Part shown: piece by piece, positions 51,714-59,270 of the stretch
How positions within the stretch are numbered: position 1 is the stretch's first letter
Layout: every line of letters starts with the position of its first letter
Assembly: GCA_963781195.1 (NCBI GenBank)
Contig: CAWAEZ010000010.1
Location: 391,175-455,174 of the forward strand
Length of the DNA: 64,000 bases
From: JAJPKK01 sp963781195
GTDB taxonomy: Bacteria; Pseudomonadota; Alphaproteobacteria; Rhizobiales; Xanthobacteraceae
Direction: 5' to 3'
The notes under the pieces: model-generated
Told to the model about the DNA's origin: nothing
What the model saw: only the letters and a program-made list of their open reading frames with translations
Databases searched by the model: none
Translations under genes and position numbers: made by a program

Positions 51714-51770
51714 CCGGCAAGCGCTCCCTCGTCTCGGTGAACGTCGCGCGAGGCTGTGCCGGAATTCGAA

Positions 51771-51793
51771 ATGGCCGGGCACAGCCCGGCCAT
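51771..51793. repeat. REP-like palindrome
   Basis: ATGGCCGGGCACAGCCCGGC followed by CAT, a 10-bp perfect stem with a three-base loop. It shares the ATGGCCGGG arm of the REP family but lacks the CCCGAT and GGCAC parts. It lies between the convergent aminotransferase and L,D-transpeptidase genes and could act as a terminator stem. Confidence 0.7.
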
Positions 51794-51818
51794 TCCGTTT
51801 TATCTCAGGCAGACCCGC

Positions 51819-53315
51819 TCAGCGGGCGAGGATGATGAAATCCGTGTCCTTGCCGGTCTCGCCGCTCATGCCGAGGTCGGACACGATCAGCGAGGCGCCG
51901 GGAGTCACCAGCGGCGAAATGCGATCGAGCGCTTCCTGCGGGATCTGGATGCGGTCGAGAGCCTCGCTGGGAGACACGTCGTTCGCCATCACCGGTGCGG
52001 GCGCCGGTTCGACGTCGCGGCGGCCGCGCTTGGTCATCGCCGACTTCTTCGGCGGCTCGACGGTGCCCTTGCCGCTCGCGACCTGCTGGGCAAACCAGTG
52101 CAGCTTGCCGCCGTCCTCGGTCGACTGGCCGGCCGTGAAGAGGAAGGTGCCGATCGGCTGCTCGGGATGGGAGATCGTGATCGGCATGTCGAACAGCGGA
52201 TCGTTGCCCTTGCGGACATAGAGCTTGCCGAGCTTGCGGCTGACGAACACCGACACCAGGCCGGGCTTGAGCGGCTTTTCGGGAGCGGCCGTGACGGCCG
52301 GCGCCACGGGGGCCGGCGCGGCGGGGAGCGGGATGGCCTGGGACATCGCGCCGGGCTGCACGTCGCTCGGCCGCTGGTCGAAGGCGACGTTGTTCTCGGG
52401 CGCCGGCAGGGCGGAATCGCCGGAGACGTCGATGCCTTCGCCGAGCGCGGCGGGAGCGTCGGCCTTCTGCGAGGCGATCGAAGCCGGGGCGAGCGAGCTG
52501 AAGGCCGGCATTGCGGCCGGAGCAGCCGAAGCCGAAACAGCCGGCGTGGCGGCAGAGGCCGGCGCGGGATCGGCGGAGGCCGAGGTGGCGACGGCCGGAG
52601 CCGCCGGCTTGGTGGCGAGGGCGACCAGGCTCGCATGGTCGAACGGCACCGGGGCGATCTCGTTGCGCGGCGTCACGATGACCCGCACGCCCATCTTGGT
52701 GGTGGTCCACAGCCGCGACGCGAAGTCGTGGGTCAGCCGGATGCAGCCGTGCGAGGCCGGGTGGCCCGGCACCACGCCCTCGTGCATGGCGATCCCCGAC
52801 CAGGTGATGCGCTGCATGTAGGGCATCGGCGCGCCGCTGTAGATGTTCGAATGGTGGTAGCGATCCTTCTGGATGACGCTGAAGATGCCCATCGGCGTCG
52901 GGTGGCCGGGCATGCCGGTCGAGACCGGACCCGAAGCGATCGGCTGTCCGTCGTCATAGACGGTGACGTGCTGGCTGCCGATGGAGACGACGATGATCAG
53001 CGGCCCGGCGGGCGGCTTGGGGACGTCTTTCTTGGCGGCTTCCTTGGTGGTCGCGCTCTTGGTCGAGCCGGTCTCGGTGTGCCGCCGCGCATAGCGCGTG
53101 GGCGACACCGGCATCCCGCCGTACTGATAGCGCGAATAGGAGTCGCCGCCGCCGAAGAGGTAATTCGAGAAGGCGTCGGCAGGCTTCGTCATGCCACCCA
53201 GGCAGACGAGCCCCATGGCCGTGGCCGCGAGCCACCCGCCTTTGCTCAGAATACCGGTCGCGCCCGCAGGTGAGAAAAACGCATCCTTGCTACACGTCGC
53301 CATCTTCGGCCCCAT
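51819..53315 (-). CDS. L,D-transpeptidase with second, cysteine-less domain
   Basis: A 498-residue exported YkuD-family L,D-transpeptidase that makes 3-3 crosslinks or links proteins to peptidoglycan. A signal stretch (GWLAATAMGLVCLGGMTKPADAF) comes first. The catalytic domain spans about 104-215 with PTPMGIFSVIQ and MHEGVVPGHPASHGCIRL, Cys191 being the nucleophile. An Ala/Pro-rich linker (about 232-345) leads to a second YkuD-like stretch, LVSVFVSRKLGKLYVRKGND with PITISHPEQPIGTFLF (about 353-393), which lacks the HGC motif. The end holds SPLVTPGASLIVSDLGMS. Similar two-part proteins are common in Bradyrhizobium relatives. ATG 53303 is an alternative start. Confidence 0.9.
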   Translation of the reverse strand: MGPKMATCSKDAFFSPAGATGILSKGGWLAATAMGLVCLGGMTKPADAFSNYLFGGGDSYSRYQYGGMPVSPTRYARRHTETGSTKSATTKEAAKKDVPKPPAGPLIIVVSIGSQHVTVYDDGQPIASGPVSTGMPGHPTPMGIFSVIQKDRYHHSNIYSGAPMPYMQRITWSGIAMHEGVVPGHPASHGCIRLTHDFASRLWTTTKMGVRVIVTPRNEIAPVPFDHASLVALATKPAAPAVATSASADPAPASAATPAVSASAAPAAMPAFSSLAPASIASQKADAPAALGEGIDVSGDSALPAPENNVAFDQRPSDVQPGAMSQAIPLPAAPAPVAPAVTAAPEKPLKPGLVSVFVSRKLGKLYVRKGNDPLFDMPITISHPEQPIGTFLFTAGQSTEDGGKLHWFAQQVASGKGTVEPPKKSAMTKRGRRDVEPAPAPVMANDVSPSEALDRIQIPQEALDRISPLVTPGASLIVSDLGMSGETGKDTDFIILAR

Positions 53316-53849
53316 CTTCAGAATTGCCGCGCATCGCCTGCGCAGACGCGCAAGGACGAAACCCCTTGTGACACGAAAGCCTGACTTTCCGCCTAATTCC
53401 GATCCCCAAAAAGCAGCGAACTCTCAAACGATTCGCTTATCTGATTTGCAACAACCAAAGGTTAAGGGTAGGCCCTTCCACGGTCTATGCAAAAACCGAC
53501 ACCTGCCCTCGCGGAGTGCGAGAACCCGGCGGACTGTGCTGTTTGCGCATCTCGTGCCACGCTCTCTTAGTCTTTGCGCAAGGGCGTCCGGTTCGAAAAA
53601 AATGCGCGACGTCCGTCGGCCGGTTTCGGGCTGCCGTCGACAATTCCGCTGAAGAGGACGATTTCCGCGGAAGAGGACAATTCCGCGGAAGAGAGTGTGG
53701 AGAACGGCAGTGCGACGAGAGTTGCGTCGAGCCGACGTGGAAGCCGGCCCGCGCCGCGGCGGGTCAGCGAGGACGCCGTAGAGGACGGCTGTGACGCGGG
53801 TTCCAGGCTGAACTGGTCGGACGTGGCGGCACCGCACGGCACCGGCCGA
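53316..53849. other. Gene-free stretch between L,D-transpeptidase and hisI
   Basis: About 530 bases. The right part of each strand shows frames, but their sequences are low-complexity shadows. It contains the L,D-transpeptidase promoter (complement of roughly 53320-53450) and the short tandem array at 53639-53693. No gene supported. Confidence 0.55.
53639..53693. repeat. Three-copy 18-19-bp tandem array (GACAATTCCGCGGAAGAG)
   Basis: Units at 53639-53656 (GACAATTCCGCTGAAGAG), 53657-53675 (GACGATTTCCGCGGAAGAG) and 53676-53693 (GACAATTCCGCGGAAGAG). Each contains the palindrome TTCCGCGGAA or a close variant, so the unit could be a protein-binding site. It lies downstream of hisI. Confidence 0.8.
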
Positions 53850-54317
53850 TCAAGCGGCCGGCGGCTTTGCCCCTGCCCCGGCGCCATAGACCCGGGCGGG
53901 ATCGAACCCGCGCTCCGCGTCTCGGAATTCCAGCGTCGGCGAAGTTCCCGCCCCGCCGGGCACCACGGCACGATAGAAGCAGGTCCGCCGGCCGGTATGG
54001 CAGGCGCCCGGGCCGGACTGCTCGACCTTGATGAGCAGCACATCCTGGTCGCAATCGACCCGCATCTCGAGGACGCGCTGCCCGTGGCCGGAGGTCTCGC
54101 CCTTTTTCCAAAGCGCCGCGCGCGACCGGCTGTAGTACCAGGCGTCGCCGGTTTCGAGCGTCCGCGCCAGAGCCTCGGCATTCATGTGGGCGACCATCAG
54201 GACCTCGCCGGTCCCAGCCGCCGTCACCACACAGGCGATGAGACCGGCGGCGTCGAATTTCGGCGCGAAGGCGAGGCCTTCCTCGATCTCCGCGGCGGTG
54301 CCGCGCGGTGCCGCCAC
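53850..54317 (-). CDS. hisI: Phosphoribosyl-AMP cyclohydrolase HisI
   Basis: A 155-residue monofunctional HisI (no HisE part) that opens the adenine ring of PR-AMP in histidine synthesis. Visible are VVTAAGTGEVLMVAHMNAEAL, AWYYSRSRAALWKKGETSGH, the metal site VDCDQDVLLIKVEQSGPGACHTG with the paired Asp and Cys residues, and the closing TCFYRAVV. Length is normal with a short C-terminal tail. It starts two bases after the folE stop, so the pair is one operon, a common arrangement in Rhizobiales. Confidence 0.95.
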   Translation of the reverse strand: MAAPRGTAAEIEEGLAFAPKFDAAGLIACVVTAAGTGEVLMVAHMNAEALARTLETGDAWYYSRSRAALWKKGETSGHGQRVLEMRVDCDQDVLLIKVEQSGPGACHTGRRTCFYRAVVPGGAGTSPTLEFRDAERGFDPARVYGAGAGAKPPAA

Positions 54318-54319
54318 CG

Positions 54320-54961
54320 CTAGCCCTTCACGAGGGTGATGAAGCGCACCTGCCGGCTCGGGTCGTCGCGAAACAGGCCGGTGAACTGCGTGGTCACCGT
54401 CGACGAGCCGTGCTTCTCGACGCCCCGCAGGGACATGCAGGTGTGCTCGGCCTCGACCATCACGGCGACGCCGCGCGGCTTGAGCACCTCGTCGATCGCC
54501 GTCACCACCTGGGAGGTGAGATGCTCCTGGGTCTGCAGCCGCCGCCCAAAGACGTCGATCAGGCGGGCGAGCTTGGAGAGTCCGACCACCCGTTCCACCG
54601 GCATGTAGGCGACGTGGGCGCGACCGTAGAACGGCATCATGTGATGCTCGCAGTGCGAATGAAACGGAATGTTGCGCACCAGCACGAGGTCGTCATAGGT
54701 GCCCATCTCCGCGAAGGTACGGTCGAGCACTTCCACCGGATCCTCGCGATAGCCGGCGTAGAGCTCCTCATAGGCCGACACCACCCGCTTGGGCGTGTCC
54801 AGCAGGCCCTCGCGGTCGGGATTATCCCCGATATAGGCAAGCAGCGTTCGCACCGCCTGCTCGGCTTCGCCGCGCGTCGGGCGCGGCACCACCATATCGC
54901 CATCGGCCCGCAGTGCCGGCGGCAAGGCGGGTCCGGCGGGCTTCTTGATGAAGGTATCCAT
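54320..54961 (-). CDS. folE: GTP cyclohydrolase I FolE
   Basis: A 213-residue GTP cyclohydrolase I, first step of tetrahydrofolate (and biopterin/queuosine precursor) synthesis. Zinc ligands lie in FHSHCEHHMMPFYGRAHVAY (Cys and His) and HTCMSLRGVEKHGSST (Cys). DNPDREGLLDTPKRVVSAYEEL and PVERVVGLSKLARLID are other signatures, and the C-terminus shows LFRDDPSRQVRFITL. The N-terminal 30 residues (PALPPALRADGDMVVPRPTR) are a normal extension. It is transcribed with hisI and divergent from the Fe-S scaffold gene. Confidence 0.95.
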   Translation of the reverse strand: MDTFIKKPAGPALPPALRADGDMVVPRPTRGEAEQAVRTLLAYIGDNPDREGLLDTPKRVVSAYEELYAGYREDPVEVLDRTFAEMGTYDDLVLVRNIPFHSHCEHHMMPFYGRAHVAYMPVERVVGLSKLARLIDVFGRRLQTQEHLTSQVVTAIDEVLKPRGVAVMVEAEHTCMSLRGVEKHGSSTVTTQFTGLFRDDPSRQVRFITLVKG

Positions 54962-55216
54962 TGACGATCGCTCCGTTCGACCGGGACCGACGGCGGGCCC
55001 CGGATGTGTCAGCCGGACGCGTCGTCACGCCGTCGCCGGAGAAACCAGCCAGACGGACGCCGCATTCCTATCAGTATCAAGAGCGCGGCCCCCTCGATTC
55101 GGAAGGCCAGCTCCGACGCCAGGAAGGGATTCCACCCTGTCGTCGCACCCCCTATATAAGGGGCGTCCCGCCGGGCGACAATTGACACGCCTTCGAAGTT
55201 GGAGAGCCGGGCAGCC

Positions 55217-55672
55217 ATGCTCAACGATGTCTATAACCGCAAGATTCTCGAGCTCGCCGGCAACATCCCGCGGCTGGGCCGATTGGCCGAGCCCGACGCC
55301 ACCGCGACGGCCCATTCCAAGCTGTGCGGCTCCACGGTGACCATCGACCTCAAGATGGACGGCGACACCGTCACCGACTTTGCCCACGACGTGAAAGCCT
55401 GCGCCCTGGGCCAGGCTTCGTCCTCGATCATGGCCCGCCATATCGTCGGCGCCAACGCCGGGGAATTGCGGCAGCTGCGCGAGGACGTGCGTCGCATGCT
55501 CAAGGAAAACGGGCCGCCGCCGACCGCCGACCGCTGGGTCGACGTCGCGCTCCTCGAGCCGGTCCGGGAATACAAGGCCCGTCACGCCTCGACGCTGTTG
55601 ACGTTCGACGCCGTGGTCTCCGCCATCGACAAGATCGTAGCCGGGCGCGCCGCCGCAATTCATCCGACCTGA
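55217..55672 (+). CDS. Iron-sulfur cluster assembly scaffold protein (SufU/IscU-like)
   Basis: A 151-residue protein of the IscU/SufU fold. Two of the cluster-binding cysteines are seen in HSKLCGSTVTIDLKM and VKACALGQASSSIM (about residues 37 and 65). The third, expected near REYKARHASTLL, is replaced by Ala, as is usual in this alphaproteobacterial branch, so cluster binding may be altered or need a partner. The start ATG 55217 follows GGAGAGCCGGGCAGCC. Cytoplasmic. Position near hisI-folE and upstream of yidD and thrS matches the order seen in related Rhizobiales. Confidence 0.88.
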   Translation: MLNDVYNRKILELAGNIPRLGRLAEPDATATAHSKLCGSTVTIDLKMDGDTVTDFAHDVKACALGQASSSIMARHIVGANAGELRQLREDVRRMLKENGPPPTADRWVDVALLEPVREYKARHASTLLTFDAVVSAIDKIVAGRAAAIHPT

Positions 55673-55734
55673 GCCGCGGAACGGTCGGCCGCGGGCATCA
55701 CGGCGTCAGCGCGCAAGGCGTGCGATGCGAAGCC

Positions 55735-57087
55735 TCAGGGTGTCGTCTTGAGGGTCGCCGACTTTTCCGGATGGGACGGGGCGGGCGAGGTGTGATCGGC
55801 CTTGGCCCACAGGCCCTGCTGGCAGGAGGCGTCCAGCTTGGAGAGGCTGCTGGAAAAGCCGACATTGCCGACCCGGATGTTGGTTTGTGGATTGCCGGCG
55901 CTCTCGGTCGCGAGCGTGATCGATGCCGGCCCGTCGGCGGCGAACCGGCGAACCCATCGCGTCGAGACCACGGCGCTCGCGAACGACTCCAGTTCGCCGC
56001 GCTGCAGCCGTCGCTCCGAGGAGCCGATCTTGAGCTCCTGGATCTGATCCCCCATCATGACGTCGACCTGGGAGATCTTGCGCGGAAGATCATGATCCGC
56101 AGGGCCAAAACGCACTTCCTTGTACGTCAGGGTGTAGCTGCCCGGCGTGTCCGCACAACCGAAGGCGACATCGAAGGTGCCGATCCGTTCGCCCTCGAAG
56201 GTGAGCGGGTGGGTTCGCGTCACCACCGCCTGCCCCGACCGATCGTCGAGCATCCAGCCGCGGGCGTGAGACGCCCCGTGGAGCCGGTCGACCGGTGACG
56301 GACCGGCTGCGGTCTTGATGACCGACGCGGTCACCGGGTTCTCGTCGCCGAGATCGAGACGGGTGCGGCGCAACTCGTCGCGCGACAGCACCCGCATCGG
56401 CTCCCATGGCGGGGCTTTGAGCGAGAGCTGCACCAACTCGATGTCGCCGCCCATTTCGAGGGTGTATTGCACGATGCTGCCGATGTCGCGCTGCACCACC
56501 ACGAGATCCTCGGCGGTGTAGTTGGCCGCGACGGCGTCCTCGCGGCGGTCGCCCAACCAGATCTGGTGGACCAGCACCTGCGCCTCGAGCGGAACGGAAC
56601 GCTTCACGCCGGACAGCAGCACGAAGGTGCACATGGACTGGCAATCGACGCGCGGATTGATCTCGCCGAACTTGGCGCCGCTCTTGGTGCGGTGCTCGAT
56701 CACCCGCCCCACGGTCGTGGACAATCCGAGGCGGCGGATCGTGCGGCCCAGCTCGAGCGCTCCGAGCACCGACCCGCCATCGGAATCGAGCACCACGGTT
56801 CCGTCCGAGGACGGATTATCTCGCACGAAGGCCTGGAACTGACGGGGGGTGTCCGACGTTATCATCCCGGTCGCGAAGATCAGCGGCCGGCAATGGGCGG
56901 CGCATAAGCCTGCGGCGGCCTTGTCTCCCGGCGGCTTGTCCGCGGGGGCTTTTTCTCCCGGACCTTCGGCGTACAACGCGAAGGTCATCGGGAGCATGCG
57001 CGTATTGGTGGCGACGCCCGCCGACCCGGCAAAGCCGGAGAGGGTGATTCCTGCGAGAACCAAGCCGCCCAGTACCGAGCGAATCAT
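55735..57087 (-). CDS. Exported ClpP-like (crotonase-fold) protein
   Basis: A 450-residue protein with an N-terminal signal (SVLGGLVLAGITLSGFAGSAG). Residues about 65-190 look like a ClpP/crotonase-type domain: GTVVLDSDGGSVLGALELGRTIRRLGL (the glycine-rich oxyanion strand) and VDCQSMCTFVLLSGVKRSVP with a Ser in the place of the ClpP nucleophile, then QVLVHQIWLGDR with a His. Such periplasmic ClpP-like proteins occur in alphaproteobacteria without a known substrate. The C-terminal 230 residues are beta-rich and unrecognised. It is convergent with the Fe-S scaffold gene and divergent from yidD. Confidence 0.82.
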   Translation of the reverse strand: MIRSVLGGLVLAGITLSGFAGSAGVATNTRMLPMTFALYAEGPGEKAPADKPPGDKAAAGLCAAHCRPLIFATGMITSDTPRQFQAFVRDNPSSDGTVVLDSDGGSVLGALELGRTIRRLGLSTTVGRVIEHRTKSGAKFGEINPRVDCQSMCTFVLLSGVKRSVPLEAQVLVHQIWLGDRREDAVAANYTAEDLVVVQRDIGSIVQYTLEMGGDIELVQLSLKAPPWEPMRVLSRDELRRTRLDLGDENPVTASVIKTAAGPSPVDRLHGASHARGWMLDDRSGQAVVTRTHPLTFEGERIGTFDVAFGCADTPGSYTLTYKEVRFGPADHDLPRKISQVDVMMGDQIQELKIGSSERRLQRGELESFASAVVSTRWVRRFAADGPASITLATESAGNPQTNIRVGNVGFSSSLSKLDASCQQGLWAKADHTSPAPSHPEKSATLKTTP

Positions 57088-57282
57088 TGCGACCCCACGT
57101 ACTACGACGTGCGGAGCGCGCCGCGCGTCGAGCTCTCCCTCTCGAAGTGTTAAAATTTTACGAAGAACGGGGGCGGATTGCTAGTGTAAAGGAAGCACAA
57201 CGCGGCAAAACTGCATCAGTCGCGCCCCGTTTTGCATAGCAGCATTTTCGCCCGGTCCCGCGAACGACCCACCCGCATCGCC

Positions 57283-57618
57283 ATGACAGCCAAAGTTCCA
57301 TCGCCGACCCGGCGCGCAAGCTTTGCGGAACTACTCGCTCGCGGCGCGGTGAAACTTTACCGCCTGACGCTGTCACCCTTGATCGGGCTCAACTGCCGGC
57401 ATCTTCCGACCTGCTCGCACTACGCCGACGAGGCGTTTGCCAAGCATGGCTTCTGGGCGGGCGGATGGATGACGCTCGCCCGCCTGTTGCGGTGCCAGCC
57501 GTTCGGCACGTCGGGACTCGACTTCGTCCCGGACGCGCTCCCGGGAGGCGCACGCTGGTACCTGCCGTGGCGCTACGGCCGCTGGCGCGGCACCAATACC
57601 GTGGCGCCGCGCCGATAG
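57283..57618 (+). CDS. yidD: Membrane protein insertion efficiency factor YidD
   Basis: A 111-residue YidD protein, a small amphipathic factor that binds the inner membrane and helps YidC insert proteins. It shows the family core LYRLTLSPLIGLNCRHLPTCSHYADEAFAKHGFWAGGWMTLARLLRCQPF, with the three conserved cysteines (split here: NCRHLPTCSHYADEA and RLLRCQPF). The usual C-terminal GYDPVP-like end appears as GTSGLDFVPD. ATG 57283 is chosen over upstream starts as it gives a normal length. The gene order Fe-S scaffold, yidD, thrS is conserved in relatives. Confidence 0.92.
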   Translation: MTAKVPSPTRRASFAELLARGAVKLYRLTLSPLIGLNCRHLPTCSHYADEAFAKHGFWAGGWMTLARLLRCQPFGTSGLDFVPDALPGGARWYLPWRYGRWRGTNTVAPRR

Positions 57619-57631
57619 CCCTCGCCTGGCT

Positions 57632-58684
57632 TTACCTCGTCGTCTGCGCAAGCTGGTCGATGCGCTTCGGTGCTTCCTGGGATCCGAGTTCCGCCGCCTT
57701 GCGGTACCAGCCGCGGGCCTGGGCGGGATCGGCCGCTACCCCGATCGCCCCGAGGCTCTTGAGGACGACGGGATCGTAGGTGCCGCCGAGGGCGAGGGCC
57801 GCCTGGGCATCTCCGCCTTCGGACCCGCGCCGGAATACGAGGCGAGCGCTGGCGATGTCGCCGTTGGCCAGATACGTGCGGCCACGGGCGAGCAGCGTTG
57901 CAATCTCCTCGGCGTCTGCGCCCGCCGCCCGCGGGACGGCCACCGCGACGCCGGTCGTCGGGATCTCGCGGGGCAGATCGGTCCCCGGCCAAGCCGTCCG
58001 CGCGAGCGCCTGCCGCCGGTCGGCCGGAGCCGCGGTCGGCGAGGACACATCGGACGGACCCGCATTGGGCGGCGGCATGGCGGCCGGTAGCGCGGCAGGT
58101 ATCTCCATGGCCACCGCCGCCCGATCGTCGGGCCGTGGCGCGGCCGGGACCGGAGACGGCCTGAAAACCGCCGGCGTGAAGCGCCCCGCATCTTCGGCAG
58201 ACTGTCCCCCCGCATCCGACGGGTCCACCAACACCTGCTGGAAGCCGACGGGCGACGAACCACGGTCCTCGGCCCGTCCATGCGGCGTCGAGATCCACAC
58301 GAAGCCGTAAGCACAGACGGCCGCGAGGGTCACGAGGCCGGTGAGCCGCCGGACCATGCCGAACACCCCGCTACGCTCCTCGCGCGGGGGCGGTGCCGGG
58401 GCCACATCCGGCGCCAGCGCCATCCGGTGGCGCAGCTCCTTGACGGCGACATCGCCTTCGAACGAGCCCGCCCGCCTGGCCGCTTTCCAATCCGGCGGCG
58501 GCTCCCGCAGCGGCCGCACGTTCGAGAGGCCCGACGCCGGCGCCCTGGGGCTGCCGGCGACGGCATTCTCCGGGCTCACGCCCAGGCGGTCCCGGCGTTG
58601 CGCCGGCTGCGCCGCCGCCATCCGCGCCTTCTTCGGCGCGTATCTCAGTGGTCCTGCATCAGGCTCCCGCTCACGTGCACTCAT
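57632..58684 (-). CDS. Membrane-anchored protein with C-terminal Sel1/TPR repeats
   Basis: A 350-residue protein. An N-terminal cytoplasmic region of about 110 residues rich in Arg, Ala and Pro leads to one membrane span (LTGLVTLAAVCAYGFVWIS, about 112-130). A Pro/Ala-rich periplasmic linker follows. The C-terminal 80 residues have TPR/Sel1-type helices (AEEIATLLARGRTYLANGDIASARLVF, then QARGWYRKAAELGSQEAP). The ATG at 58684 follows GGAGGGGACGAACAG. It is convergent with yidD. A role in envelope organisation is plausible, but I know no named homologue. Confidence 0.78.
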   Translation of the reverse strand: MSAREREPDAGPLRYAPKKARMAAAQPAQRRDRLGVSPENAVAGSPRAPASGLSNVRPLREPPPDWKAARRAGSFEGDVAVKELRHRMALAPDVAPAPPPREERSGVFGMVRRLTGLVTLAAVCAYGFVWISTPHGRAEDRGSSPVGFQQVLVDPSDAGGQSAEDAGRFTPAVFRPSPVPAAPRPDDRAAVAMEIPAALPAAMPPPNAGPSDVSSPTAAPADRRQALARTAWPGTDLPREIPTTGVAVAVPRAAGADAEEIATLLARGRTYLANGDIASARLVFRRGSEGGDAQAALALGGTYDPVVLKSLGAIGVAADPAQARGWYRKAAELGSQEAPKRIDQLAQTTR

Positions 58685-59270
58685 CTGTTCGTCCCCTCCA
58701 ACGCAACGCACTCGTGATGCCTCGCAGTCTCCCGAGGCGCGACGGGTGCCGCTTCCGGACCCGTCGCGCCGTCGAGTCGCCGCCGCCGAATTGGCCGGGG
58801 GGCCATGGTTTCCACTTGCGGCAAGCGACGCTTCCGACGCGACGCAATCACTCACACGCGGCCATCGTGGCCGCCGCAGGCATAGCCATGAGCAACCCCC
58901 CGGGCCTCGAAGGCACGGCAGTTCGCACGGTTCGTGTTGTGATGGTCGCCCCGCCGTACACCCTTACGCACTTCTTGTTTTTGTTTGTTTGTTCCCCGGT
59001 GCGCTTGCCATTAACGTATCCTCAATCGGTCGCGCGAACGTTTGACCGGAATGTGATCTTTTGTCGGATTCCGGCGAACGCTCGCGCCTCATTCAATTGG
59101 CTGAGCCTCGACAACCTCGCGATGGGCCTCGCGAGGCGCCGCCCCATGGGCCCTGGATGGGCCTGGATGGGCCTGGGCGCCGCGTTGCGCGAATAGCGTC
59201 GCTGGTATATGTCGGCCCCGCGCTTACCTGCGTCCGTAGGCAGCGAGTGAGCAACCAGGAGCTTTTGAAA
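58685..59270. other. Long thrS leader / divergent promoter region
   Basis: Almost 590 bases between the Sel1-type gene and thrS. There is a perfect hairpin CCTCGCGA / TCGCGAGG at 59115-59136 (six-base loop), followed by the direct repeats CTGGATGGGC at 59153 and 59163. An AT-rich run (TTGTTTTTGTTTGTTTG) near 58974-58991 could belong to the thrS promoter. Open frames cross the region but look like chance; no gene is supported. Confidence 0.5.
59115..59136 (+). promoter_or_regulatory. Perfect hairpin in thrS leader
   Basis: CCTCGCGA at 59115-59122 pairs with TCGCGAGG at 59129-59136 around the loop TGGGCC, about 135 bases upstream of the thrS ATG. It could form an RNA stem in the leader, but a regulatory function is only an inference. 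Confidence 0.4.

Noticed and set aside
53574..54323. A 249-codon + strand frame opposite hisI
   Set aside because: Antisense to hisI, which shows a full metal-binding site.
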